From contig NZ_JASZYQ010000001.1 in assembly GCF_030316885.1 (NCBI RefSeq), forward strand, positions 186,001 through 250,000: 64,000 nt of DNA, given 5' to 3'. Numbering within the stretch: the stretch's first letter is position 1; the number at the start of each line of letters is the position of its first letter. Under the pieces are notes generated by a model that was not told where the DNA came from, did not search any database, and saw nothing but the letters and a program-made list of their open reading frames with translations. Shown here piece by piece: positions 54,388 through 63,747 of this stretch. Origin of the DNA: Variovorax jilinensis. GTDB lineage: Bacteria; Pseudomonadota; Gammaproteobacteria; Burkholderiales; Burkholderiaceae_C. Made by a program: the position numbers and the translations under genes.

Positions 54388-55557
54388 ATGAAGACCCAGA
54401 CACTGATCCCCCTGGCCGCCGCGGCCGGTCTCGCACTGGCCTCCGGCATGGCCGGCGCGCAGCAGGGCGTGAGCAAGGACGAGATCCGCATCGGCACCAT
54501 CCAGGATCTGTCCGGCCCGCTGGCCGGCTTCGGCAAGCAGGCCCGCAACGGCATGCAGCTCGGCGTGGACGAATTCAACGAGCAGGGCAGCGTGCACGGC
54601 CGCAAGCTCAAGCTCTTCGTCGAGGATTCGGGCTACGACCCCAAGAAGGCGGTGCTGGCGGCGCAGAAGCTGGTCAACCAGGAAAAGATCTTCATCATGG
54701 CGGGCCACATCGGCACGGCGCAGAACATGGCGGCGATGCCGGTGCAGTTCGACAAGAACATCGTCAACTTCTTCCCGATCACGGCGGCGCGCGAGATGTA
54801 CGAGCCGCTCAACCGGCTCAAGTATTCGTTCGCCGCCACCTACTACGACCAGATCCGCATGGCGCTGCCCAAGCTGATCAAGGACAAGGGCGCCAAGAAG
54901 GTCTGCACCATCTACCAGGACGACGAGTTCGGTCTCGAGGTGCAGCGCGGCGCCGAGGCCGGCCTCAAGGCGGCGGGCATGGAACTCGCCGAGAAGACCT
55001 CGTTCAAGCGCGGCGCCACCGACTTCTCGTCGCAGGTCGCCAAGATGAAGGCCGCCAACTGCGATCTCGTGGTGCTGGGCACCATCATCCGCGAGACCAT
55101 CGGCACCGTCGGCGAGGCGCGCAAGACCGGCTTCAATCCGACCTTCCTGGGCTCCAGCGCGGCCTACACCGACCTGATCCACAAGCTCGGCGGCAAGCCG
55201 ATGGACGGCGTCTACGCCACCATGACGGTGCAGAACCCCTACACCGACGAGCAGTCGCAGCCGCTGCGCTTCTGGGCCAACAAGTACAAGACCAAGTTCA
55301 ACGAGGACCCGACCGTGTTCTCGGTCTACGGCTACATGATCGTCCAGAGCTTCGTTCAGGCGGCCAACAAGGCCGGCCCCAACCTCACGACCGACAGCTT
55401 CATCAAGGCCATGGATGCGAGCACCTTCGAGCCCGACATGTTCGGCAGCCCCAAGATGACCTTCACCGCCACCAAGCGGCTGGGCAACGACCAGTCGCGC
55501 CTCTCGCAGATCGTCGATGGCAAGTGGAAGGTGGTGTCGGACTACCTGGCGCCGTGA
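54388..55557 (+). CDS. ABC transporter substrate-binding protein (LivK-type)
   Basis: Periplasmic receptor of 389 residues with signal peptide MKTQTLIPLAAAAGLALASG ending near AGAQ. Motifs include IRIGTIQDLSGPLAGFGKQA, VYATMTVQNPYTDEQ and FTATKRLGNDQSRLSQ. It ends module B and supplies its specificity; unlike module A, where the receptor sits inside the operon, here it is last. AGAGGAGA precedes the ATG. Confidence 0.94.
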   Translation: MKTQTLIPLAAAAGLALASGMAGAQQGVSKDEIRIGTIQDLSGPLAGFGKQARNGMQLGVDEFNEQGSVHGRKLKLFVEDSGYDPKKAVLAAQKLVNQEKIFIMAGHIGTAQNMAAMPVQFDKNIVNFFPITAAREMYEPLNRLKYSFAATYYDQIRMALPKLIKDKGAKKVCTIYQDDEFGLEVQRGAEAGLKAAGMELAEKTSFKRGATDFSSQVAKMKAANCDLVVLGTIIRETIGTVGEARKTGFNPTFLGSSAAYTDLIHKLGGKPMDGVYATMTVQNPYTDEQSQPLRFWANKYKTKFNEDPTVFSVYGYMIVQSFVQAANKAGPNLTTDSFIKAMDASTFEPDMFGSPKMTFTATKRLGNDQSRLSQIVDGKWKVVSDYLAP

Positions 55558-55589
55558 GTAGCTCGGGCCTGCCGAGCCGGACACAATGC

Positions 55590-55615
55590 AAAAAGGCTCC
55601 CGAGGGAGCCTTTTT
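55590..55615. terminator. Bidirectional Rho-independent terminator
   Basis: GGCTCCC (55595-55601) and GGGAGCC (55604-55610) form a perfect seven-base stem around GA, flanked by five A on the left and five T on the right. It ends both module B (plus) and the RRM gene (minus). Confidence 0.9.
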
Positions 55616-55645
55616 CATGCCGAAGCAGGTAGGGAGCGCGAGGGC

Positions 55646-56056
55646 TTAGTAGCCGCCGCGGCCACCGCCGCCGCCGCCGTAGCCGCCGCCACCACCGCTG
55701 CGGCCACCGCCGCCGCCGCCGCCGCCGTAGCCGCCACCGCCGCCACCACCGTAGCCGCCGCCACCGCTGCGGCCACCGCCGCCGCCGAAGCCGCCGGGCG
55801 AACGGGGTTCCATCGGACGGGCTTCATTGACCGTCAGGCTGCGGCCGTCGAGGGCCTGGCCGTTCAGGCCTTCGATGGCTGCCAGCGCTTCCGCGTCGGT
55901 GCCCATTTCGACAAAGCCGAAGCCCTTGGAGCGACCGCTGTCGCGTTCCATCATGACCTTGGCGCTCGCGACCGAACCGTACTGGCTGAAAGCCTGTTCG
56001 AGGTCGTTGTCGCGGATGGAGTAGGCGAGGTTGCCTACGTAGAGTTTCTTGCCCAT
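55646..56056 (-). CDS. Glycine-rich RRM RNA-binding protein
   Basis: RNA-binding protein of 136 residues. One RRM at the N-terminus (RNP2 KLYVGNLAY, RNP1 KGFGFVEMG) is followed by a ~55-residue glycine-rich tail of GGGGYGG-type repeats. This architecture is typical of cold-induced RNA chaperones in bacteria. The start at 56056 has AGGAG upstream and an A/T-rich leader of about 220 bases, which may hold a cold-responsive structure. A DEAD-box helicase gene is two genes away. Confidence 0.93.
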   Translation of the reverse strand: MGKKLYVGNLAYSIRDNDLEQAFSQYGSVASAKVMMERDSGRSKGFGFVEMGTDAEALAAIEGLNGQALDGRSLTVNEARPMEPRSPGGFGGGGGRSGGGGYGGGGGGGYGGGGGGGGRSGGGGGYGGGGGGRGGY

Positions 56057-56277
56057 GGAGGGACTCCTAATCAAACCAAAAAAACAAAGCGATGGAGTCC
56101 CAGAATCACAACAAACAAAAGTGGCGCTGTGGCGCGAAACTGACCGATCACCGGTTGACGCATCAGACAGAGAACTGCCTGAGACGCTCCGGCATTGTCG
56201 TGCACTATCAAACTTTTTGGTGAACTTCCGCTTAAATTTCCAGTGTTTTTTTGTTTTCCAGGCAAAAAAGCTGCGGA

Positions 56278-56502
56278 TCAGGTCTTCGGACGGCTGCGGC
56301 GCAGCGGCTCCAGCAGCCCTTTGAGACCGTTGTGGTCGATTTCGTGCATGAGCGCGAGCAGGCGGCCGATCTCGCCGGGCGGAAAGCCCTCGCGCGCGAA
56401 CCAGGTCAGGTAGTTGCCGGGCAGGTCGGCCACCAGGCGGCCCTTGTACTTGCCGAAAGGCATCTCGCGCGTGACGAGTTTCTGGAGGTCGTCGGGGCTC
56501 AT
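56278..56502 (-). CDS. DUF3820 family protein
   Basis: Small protein of 74 residues with the DUF3820 hallmark MPFGKYKGRLVADLPGNYL and WFAREG. The family is related to a domain attached to some exonucleases; function of stand-alone members is unknown. The start at 56502 is preferred over a longer in-frame version at 56646. It is divergent from the helicase gene with 88 bases between. Confidence 0.9.
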   Translation of the reverse strand: MSPDDLQKLVTREMPFGKYKGRLVADLPGNYLTWFAREGFPPGEIGRLLALMHEIDHNGLKGLLEPLRRSRPKT

Positions 56503-56590
56503 CGCGATGCATCCTGTGTGTGATCCGTTGCCATGGTGGCTATGCTCGCGAGTCCCGCGCAAGCCGCCTCCTTCCATTTCCGATCTTCCC

Positions 56591-57874
56591 ATGCCCTTTC
56601 TCAAGCTCGGCCTCGATCCTGCCCTGGTGCGCGCCGCGGCCGACAAGGGCTACGCGACGCCCACCGCGATCCAGCGGGAAGCCATCCCCGCGATCCTGAA
56701 GGGTCGCGACCTGCTCGGCTCGGCCCAGACCGGCTCCGGCAAGACGGCCGCCTTCGCGCTGCCCCTGCTGCAGCGGCTGGCCGATCGGGTGCCGGCTTCG
56801 CCGCGCCGCCTGCAGTCGCTGGTGCTGGTGCCGACGCGCGAACTGGCGGCCCAGGTGGGCGAGACCCTGCGGGGTCTGGCCCAGTCGCTGCCGACGCCGG
56901 TACGCATCGCGGTCGCCTTCGGCGGCGTGTCGATCAATCCGCAGATGATGGCGCTGCGCGGCGGCGCCGACATCATGGTCGCGACGCCGGGCCGCCTGCT
57001 CGACCTCGTCGGGCAGCGCGCGCTGCGGCTCACGACGGTGCAGACCCTTGTGCTCGACGAGGCCGACCGGCTGTTCGACCTCGGCTTTGCCGAGGAGCTG
57101 GGCCGCATCCTCGCGCTGCTGCCCGCGCAGAGGCAGAACCTGCTCTTCTCTGCCACCTTCCCGCCCGCGATCCAGGCACTGGCCGAGCAGTTGCTGCACG
57201 ACCCGCTCCGCATCGAGGTGGCCTCCGAGCCCGCGCACGAGCCCGCCATCCAGCAACGCGCGATCGAGGTCGACCCCGATCGCCGCACGCAGCTGCTGCG
57301 CCAGCTGGTCAAGGGCAGCGGCTGGAGCCGCGTGCTGGTCTTCGTTGCCACCAAGCATGCGGCCGAGACCGCGGCCGACAAGCTGCGCCGTGCCGGCATC
57401 GAGGCCGAACCCTTCCACGGCCTGCTTAGCCAAGGCAAGCGCAGCCAGGTGCTGGCCGACTTCAAGGCGCAACGCGTGCACGTGGTGGTGGCCACCGACC
57501 TCGCGGCGCGCGGCATCGACGTGGTGCAGCTGCCGGTGGTGGTCAACTACGACCTGCCGCGCTCCTCGGTCGACTATGTCCATCGCATCGGCCGCACGGG
57601 GCGGGCCGGACAGAGCGGCGTGGCCGTGAGCTTCGTGAGCGCGGCGACCGAGGCGCATTTCCGCCTGATCGAGAAGCGCCAGGGCTTGAACGTGCCGCGC
57701 GAGCGCGTGGCGGGCTTCGAGCCGACCCAGCCGCCGGCCGGCAGCGAGGGCGTTGCCGGCGCAGGAGCACAGGGCGCGCCGGGCAGCGGCGGCATCAAGG
57801 GCAAGCGGCCGAGCAAGAAGGACAAGCTGCGCGCGCTGCAGGCCGAGGGCGCCAACCCGGCAGGCAAGCGCTGA
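56591..57874 (+). CDS. DEAD-box RNA helicase, RhlE-like
   Basis: ATP-dependent RNA helicase of 427 residues. Motifs run in order: Q-motif around GYATPTAIQREAIP, AQTGSGKTAAFALP, PTRELAAQV, TPGRLLDLV, LDEADRLFDLGF, FSATFP, ATDLAARGIDVV and HRIGRTGRAG. A basic low-complexity C-terminus (GIKGKRPSKKDKLRAL) is typical of RhlE-type proteins in RNA decay and ribosome assembly. The start at 56591 suits the family. Confidence 0.95.
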   Translation: MPFLKLGLDPALVRAAADKGYATPTAIQREAIPAILKGRDLLGSAQTGSGKTAAFALPLLQRLADRVPASPRRLQSLVLVPTRELAAQVGETLRGLAQSLPTPVRIAVAFGGVSINPQMMALRGGADIMVATPGRLLDLVGQRALRLTTVQTLVLDEADRLFDLGFAEELGRILALLPAQRQNLLFSATFPPAIQALAEQLLHDPLRIEVASEPAHEPAIQQRAIEVDPDRRTQLLRQLVKGSGWSRVLVFVATKHAAETAADKLRRAGIEAEPFHGLLSQGKRSQVLADFKAQRVHVVVATDLAARGIDVVQLPVVVNYDLPRSSVDYVHRIGRTGRAGQSGVAVSFVSAATEAHFRLIEKRQGLNVPRERVAGFEPTQPPAGSEGVAGAGAQGAPGSGGIKGKRPSKKDKLRALQAEGANPAGKR

Positions 57875-57914
57875 GCCTGCGGGCGGTCGCGAGCGGCACA
57901 TGCCGCGCGCCTCG

Positions 57915-59075
57915 TCAATCCCGCGGCGGCCGCTTGGCGATGCCCATGGTCTTCGCGAGGATGCCGAGCATGACCTCGTCGGCGCCGCCCCCGATCGAGG
58001 CCAGCCGGCCGTCTCGGTACAGGCGCGAGACCCGGTTCTCCCAGGTGAAGCCCATGCCGCCCCAGAACTGCAGGCAGGTGTCGGCCACCTCGCGCGTGAG
58101 CCGGCCGGTCTTGAGCTTGGCCATCGAGGCCAGTTCGGTCACGTCCCGGCCCTGCACGTGCAGGTCGCAGGCGCGGTAGGTGAGGGCGCGCAGGGCCTCG
58201 ACCTCGGTCTTGAGCTCTGCCAGCTTGAACTGCACCCACTGCTGGTCGGCCAGCGTGCCGCCGAACAGCTTTCGCTGCTGCGCCCATTCGATGGTCTCGG
58301 CGATGCATTCATCGAGCGGCACCAGCGAGCTCGCGGCGCACCACAGGCGCTCTTCCTGAAACTGCTGCATCTGGTAGACGAAGCCCTGGCCTTCCTCGCC
58401 GATGCGGTAGCGCTGCGGCACGCGCACCTCGTCGAAGTAGATCAGGCCGGTGTCGCTCGAATGCATGCCGATCTTGCGGATCTTCTGTGCCTTCTCGATG
58501 CCCGGGCTGTCCATCGGCACCATCACCAGCGACTTGTTGCGGTGCACCGCGCCGTCGCTGGTGTTCACGAGCATGCACATCCAGTCGGCCTGCAGGCTGT
58601 TGGTGATCCACATCTTCTGGCCGCTGATGAGGTAGTCGCCGCCGTCCTTGCGCGCGTGGCTCTTGAGGCCTGCGACGTCGCTGCCGGCGCCCGGCTCGCT
58701 GACGCCGATGCAGCCGACCGTCTGGCCGGCGATGGCGGGCGCGAGGAACTCGCGCCGTAGCTCGTCGCTGCCGAAGCGCGCCAGCGCGGGCGTGCACATG
58801 TCGGTCTGCACGCCGATCGCCATCGGCACGCCGCCGCAGCTGACATGGCCGAGCGCCTCGGCCAACGCCATCGCATAGGAGTAGTCGAGGCCGGCGCCGC
58901 CGTATTCCTCGGGCTTGTTGAGCCCCAGCAGCCCGAGCGCGCCGAGCCGCGCGAACACCTGGTGGGCCGGAAAGCTCTCGGCCGCTTCCCATTCGTCGAC
59001 ATGCGGATTGATCTCCTCGTCGATGAAACGGCGCATCGTCTTCTGGATCTCGAGGTGCTCGTGCGTGTAGTTCAT
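57915..59075 (-). CDS. Acyl-CoA dehydrogenase
   Basis: FAD enzyme of 386 residues, usual family length. Motifs are GVSEPGAGSDVAGLKSHARK, MWITNSLQADWMCML and the C-terminal GRLASIGGGADEVMLGILAK, where a glutamate is the probable catalytic base; this C-terminus resembles citronellyl-CoA type members. No other beta-oxidation gene is adjacent, so the substrate is unknown. Confidence 0.94.
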   Translation of the reverse strand: MNYTHEHLEIQKTMRRFIDEEINPHVDEWEAAESFPAHQVFARLGALGLLGLNKPEEYGGAGLDYSYAMALAEALGHVSCGGVPMAIGVQTDMCTPALARFGSDELRREFLAPAIAGQTVGCIGVSEPGAGSDVAGLKSHARKDGGDYLISGQKMWITNSLQADWMCMLVNTSDGAVHRNKSLVMVPMDSPGIEKAQKIRKIGMHSSDTGLIYFDEVRVPQRYRIGEEGQGFVYQMQQFQEERLWCAASSLVPLDECIAETIEWAQQRKLFGGTLADQQWVQFKLAELKTEVEALRALTYRACDLHVQGRDVTELASMAKLKTGRLTREVADTCLQFWGGMGFTWENRVSRLYRDGRLASIGGGADEVMLGILAKTMGIAKRPPRD

Positions 59076-59145
59076 GCCTGGATGTCTCCGGTCGGGTGCA
59101 GTGCTGCGCACTCTAGGCGTGGGCCGGTCGATGCGCTTGCGGCAA

Positions 59146-59173
59146 GTGGCTGGTGGCTGGTGGCTGGTGGCTG
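59146..59173. repeat. Short tandem repeat (four copies of GTGGCTG)
   Basis: Four perfect copies of the 7-base unit GTGGCTG lie seven bases beyond the stop codon of the beta-propeller gene. Copy number could vary by slippage. No functional effect is obvious outside a reading frame. Confidence 0.75.
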
Positions 59174-59180
59174 GCGCGCT

Positions 59181-60821
59181 TCAGCGCTGCGGTCTGATGC
59201 GATAGAGCGCATTGTTGCGGTCGGCCGTGAAGTACACCGTGCCATCGGCGCCGACCGCGACCCCGGTCGGCACGTAGGGCGGCGGCATGCCGGGACCGGG
59301 CTCGAGGCCGATGGGCAGGTTCTCGGCCACGACGCGGCGCGTGTTGCCCGCGGGGTCGATCTCGACCAGCCGGCGCGCCGCGGTCTCGGCCACGATGAAG
59401 GTGCCCCAGGGCGTCTGCGAAACGCCTTCCGGCATCGCGAGGCCCTCGGCCACCGGGCGCAGCGGTGCGCTCGCATCGAGCGGGATGCGCGTGAGCTTGC
59501 CCGCGGCCTCGGTGACGTAGAGCGCGCCGTCCTTGCCGAGGATCATCTGCACCGGGCCGCCCAGGCCGCTGGCCAGCACGTCGCGCTTCTCGAACGTCGG
59601 GCCGCTCGCGCGCGTCACGCTGCCGGTCGCGATCTCGGCGAACACCACGCTGCCGTCGGCCATGGGAATCGCGTCGACCGGTGCCTTCAGCCCGTGGATC
59701 ACGGCCGTGGTCTTGAGCGTCTTGCGGTCGACCAGCTGCACCGTGCCCGTGAACCACGAAGTCAACGCGAAATGCGTGGCCGAGAGGCCGACCGCGAACG
59801 GGTATTCGAGCTCGGGTTCGCGCTGCATGCGGAAGACGTCGGTCACGGCGCCGCTGCCTGCATCGATCTGGCGGAAGCCGAACACGTCGGCCACCCACAG
59901 CGTGTTGCCGTCGATCTTCAGGCCCGCGGGCACCGCGAGCTTGCCGCCGGTCAGGAGGCGCAACTCGCCGGTCGCGGGGTTGAAGGCCTCGATCGAGTTG
60001 TCGGCCATGTTCGAGACATAGATCGTGCCGTCGGGCGCGATCGCGAGGTTGTCGAGCGAGGGCTTGAGCTGCCGGGCGACCGTCTTGCGGCCGGTGGCCA
60101 GCTCGACCCGCACCAGCTCGCCGCTGCGCGCATCGACCACCCACAGGTTGCCCTTGCCGTCGAGGTTGGCTGCAGCGGGGATCTTGAAGCCGTCGGCGAT
60201 CACGGTCAGCGCGCCGTTGGCCGGATCGATCTTCACGACCTGGCCCTTGAACCATAGCGGCCCGTAGAGCATGCCGTCGGGGCCGACCTCGAAGCCGTTG
60301 AAGCCGCCCATGTCCTTCTTTATGAGGCGCGGCGGCTTCTGGCCGGCCGGGTCGATCTCCCACAGCGCATCGCCGAGGAAGACCTGCGAGGCGTAGAGCT
60401 TGCCGTTGCGGCGGTCGAAGTCGAGCGAGTTGAGGCCCGGCAGGTCCTTGGCGACCACCCGCATCGGCGCGCCATCGGCGTCGCGCATGCGCAGCATGCC
60501 CATGATGTAGTTGGTCCAGGCCAGCTCGCCCTTGGGCCCGACCGCGATGTCGTCCGCCTGGCCTTCGGGCGCATTGACCAGCACGCGCGCCGCACCGGTG
60601 CGGCGGTCGACTTCCCACAGCGTGTTGCCGACCACCGAGCCGGCCAGCAGCCGGCCCTTGCCGTCGACTGCGAGGCCATGGACGCCGGCGAAGGAAGAGG
60701 GCGCCACCAGGGCCTCGGGCGCGGCCCAGGCCGCGGGGCGGGTGGCGGGTGGTGCCACGGTGGTGCAGGCGGCGAAGGCGAGCGTCGACGCCAGCAGGGC
60801 GCTGGACAGGATGCGGTTCAT
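59181..60821 (-). CDS. Beta-propeller lipoprotein, SMP-30/NHL/Vgb-like
   Basis: Lipoprotein of 546 residues, signal peptide ending LAFAAC, then multiple NHL/SMP-30-like blades (VHGLAVDGKGRLLAGSVVGN, ANLDGKGNLWVVDARSGELV, TGVAVGADGTVYFTADRNNA). Such propellers bind ligands or hydrolyse lactones, but no catalytic lactonase residues are clearly seen. It lies in the periplasm or outer membrane. It is downstream of the ABC exporter genes on the same strand, perhaps co-transcribed. Confidence 0.88.
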   Translation of the reverse strand: MNRILSSALLASTLAFAACTTVAPPATRPAAWAAPEALVAPSSFAGVHGLAVDGKGRLLAGSVVGNTLWEVDRRTGAARVLVNAPEGQADDIAVGPKGELAWTNYIMGMLRMRDADGAPMRVVAKDLPGLNSLDFDRRNGKLYASQVFLGDALWEIDPAGQKPPRLIKKDMGGFNGFEVGPDGMLYGPLWFKGQVVKIDPANGALTVIADGFKIPAAANLDGKGNLWVVDARSGELVRVELATGRKTVARQLKPSLDNLAIAPDGTIYVSNMADNSIEAFNPATGELRLLTGGKLAVPAGLKIDGNTLWVADVFGFRQIDAGSGAVTDVFRMQREPELEYPFAVGLSATHFALTSWFTGTVQLVDRKTLKTTAVIHGLKAPVDAIPMADGSVVFAEIATGSVTRASGPTFEKRDVLASGLGGPVQMILGKDGALYVTEAAGKLTRIPLDASAPLRPVAEGLAMPEGVSQTPWGTFIVAETAARRLVEIDPAGNTRRVVAENLPIGLEPGPGMPPPYVPTGVAVGADGTVYFTADRNNALYRIRPQR

Positions 60822-60904
60822 GGTTGTCTCCTCGTTGTACGGAAAGCCGCTGGCAGGCTATCAGCGAAGGGCGGGCTTGCAGTCACCCTGGAGACAAGCC
60901 GCGC

Positions 60905-61747
60905 TCAGGCCCTGAACCGCTTTCGTGTGAGCGCCAGCGCGACCCAGAACGCCGCCACCGTGTAGACCGCGAGCACCGCCGCGTGCAGCCACCATTCGGC
61001 CGGCCACTGGTCCATGAACAGCGGCCGCACCAGCGCCACCGCATTCGACAGCGGCAGCCAGGCCGCCACCGATCGCACCACGGCGGGCAGCTGCTCGAGC
61101 GGGAAGAAGACGCCCGAGAGGAACATCATCGGCGTCATGAACAGGGTGAAGTAGTAGGTGAAGAAGTCGTAGCCCTTGGCCAGCGCGTTGAAGATCAGCG
61201 CGATGCACGAGAAGGTGATGCCGACCCCGACCAGCACGAACCAGGCGACGATCAGCTTGGGGCTGTGGCTGATGCCGAGCGCCAGCATCACGAACAGGAT
61301 CGCGGTGGTCGTGAAGATGGCCTTGAAGCCGGCCCACAGCATCTCGGCCATCACGACGTCGTCGAGGCCGACCGGCGCGTTCATGATGCCGTCCCAGGTC
61401 TTCTGCACGTGCATGCGCGAGAAGGCCGAATAGAGCGCCTCGAACGACGCCGCGTTCATCGCGCTCATGCAGATCGAGCCGCTGGCGAGGAACAGGATGT
61501 AGGGCACGGCGACGCCGTCGACCTGGACCTGGCCGACCAGTGCGCCCATTCCGTAGCCGAAGGCCACGAGCCAGATCAGGGGCTCGGCGATGTTGCCGAT
61601 CAGGCTCGGGATGGCGAGCTTGCGCCACACCAGCAGGTTGCGCAGGAACACCGGCCACCAGCGCATCGAGAGCTCGGGCGGGCGCCAGACGGAGGGCGCC
61701 GCGGGCGGCGCCGGGGATGTCGCGAGCGTGGAAGTCGTGTCCGCCAT
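60905..61747 (-). CDS. ABC-2 type transporter permease (NodJ-like)
   Basis: Inner-membrane permease of 280 residues, NodJ/ABC-2 family, with six predicted transmembrane segments (for example FTTTAILFVMLALGIS, MTPMMFLSGVFFPLEQL). It follows the ATPase by three bases, so the two form an exporter. Nod-factor relevance is not implied; such pairs export polysaccharide precursors, lipids or drugs. Confidence 0.92.
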   Translation of the reverse strand: MADTTSTLATSPAPPAAPSVWRPPELSMRWWPVFLRNLLVWRKLAIPSLIGNIAEPLIWLVAFGYGMGALVGQVQVDGVAVPYILFLASGSICMSAMNAASFEALYSAFSRMHVQKTWDGIMNAPVGLDDVVMAEMLWAGFKAIFTTTAILFVMLALGISHSPKLIVAWFVLVGVGITFSCIALIFNALAKGYDFFTYYFTLFMTPMMFLSGVFFPLEQLPAVVRSVAAWLPLSNAVALVRPLFMDQWPAEWWLHAAVLAVYTVAAFWVALALTRKRFRA

Positions 61748-61750
61748 GGT

Positions 61751-62722
<972 letters not shown>

Positions 62723-62747
62723 GCGCCGCGCATGGCTCGCGCCGACG

Positions 62748-63638
62748 TCAGAGCGCAAGCCCGCTGAACTCGGCCTTCATCCAGTCGATGAAGGCCCGTG
62801 TGCGTGCGGGCAGCATGCGCGCATGCGGATAGATCACGCTCACGGGACGCGGCGGCGCCTCGAACGCCTCGAGCAGGATCTCGAGCCGGCCCTGGGCCAC
62901 CAGCGGCAGCACCTGGTAGGACAGGAACATGCCGACGCCCGCGCCCGCGGCGCAGGTCTCGATCGCGGGCGCGATGTGATTGAAGTCGATGTTGCCGCGA
63001 ACACCGACCACCAGCCGGCGACCGTCCTCGCGAAAGACCCACTGTGCGATCGTGTTGGGACGCACGCAGATGCAGTTCAGGTGGGCCAGTTCGCGCGGGT
63101 GGCCGGGCCTGCCGTGCGTGCGCAGCCAGTCGGGGCTGGCGACCACCACGCGCCGGATGCTGCCGAGCTGCTGTGCCACCAGCGAGGAATCGTCGAGCGC
63201 GCTGATGCGGATGCCGACGTCGATGCCCTCTTCCAGCAGGTTCACGGTGCGGTCGTGCAGCAGCACGCTGCAGCGCACGCGTTCGTGGCGCTGGAGAAAG
63301 CGCACGACCGCGGGCGCCACGTACATGTGGCCGAACAGCACCGGCGCCGTGACCGTGAGATGTCCGACCGGTTCCGACGCGTCGACCGACAGTGCGCGGT
63401 CGGCGGCGTCGGCCGCAGCCAGCACCTCGCGGGCGCTGTCGAGGTAGCGGCGGCCTTCCTCGGTGAGCGAGATGCGCCGGGTCGTGCGGTGGAACAGACG
63501 GACGCCCAGATGGGCCTCGAGCGCCGCCAGCGACCGCACCACGGCAGGCAGCGAGCTGCCCTGCGCCTCGGCCGCCCGCGTGAGGCTGCCGCGATCGGCG
63601 ATCTGCACGAAGGTCTGCATGGCCTTGAGACGATCCAT
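62748..63638 (-). CDS. LysR family transcriptional regulator
   Basis: LysR regulator of 296 residues. The helix-turn-helix is in [20 protein letters not shown], and the effector domain contains [20 protein letters not shown] and [16 protein letters not shown]. It is divergent from the glutathione S-transferase gene with 109 bases between, and adjacent to an ABC exporter; control of both is plausible. The start at 63638 removes a long non-homologous extension. Confidence 0.93.
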   Translation of the reverse strand: MDRLKAMQTFVQIADRGSLTRAAEAQGSSLPAVVRSLAALEAHLGVRLFHRTTRRISLTEEGRRYLDSAREVLAAADAADRALSVDASEPVGHLTVTAPVLFGHMYVAPAVVRFLQRHERVRCSVLLHDRTVNLLEEGIDVGIRISALDDSSLVAQQLGSIRRVVVASPDWLRTHGRPGHPRELAHLNCICVRPNTIAQWVFREDGRRLVVGVRGNIDFNHIAPAIETCAAGAGVGMFLSYQVLPLVAQGRLEILLEAFEAPPRPVSVIYPHARMLPARTRAFIDWMKAEFSGLAL

Positions 63639-63643
63639 CGCCT

Positions 63644-63659
63644 GATTAAACCGTAAATC
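63644..63659. promoter_or_regulatory. Weak LysR-type operator candidate
   Basis: GATT (63644-63647) and AATC (63656-63659) are inverted across eight bases in the divergent LysR-GST region. There is no exact T-N11-A core, so support is weak. Confidence 0.2.
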
Positions 63660-63747
63660 GAAGCAGTCATATGCAGTCGAGGCCATTACTCCAGTGCAGA
63701 GATCAAAGAACAATCGGTGCATGCCATTGCAACTCCAGGAGGAATCC

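Noticed and set aside
52387-55584. Long minus-strand open frame opposite the ligase and binding protein of module B
   Set aside because: Shadow of the real genes; composition is atypical and no start signal is seen.
55646-55800. Dense GGC/GGT repeats suggested a CRISPR-like or satellite array
   Set aside because: The repeats encode the glycine-rich tail of the RRM protein in frame.
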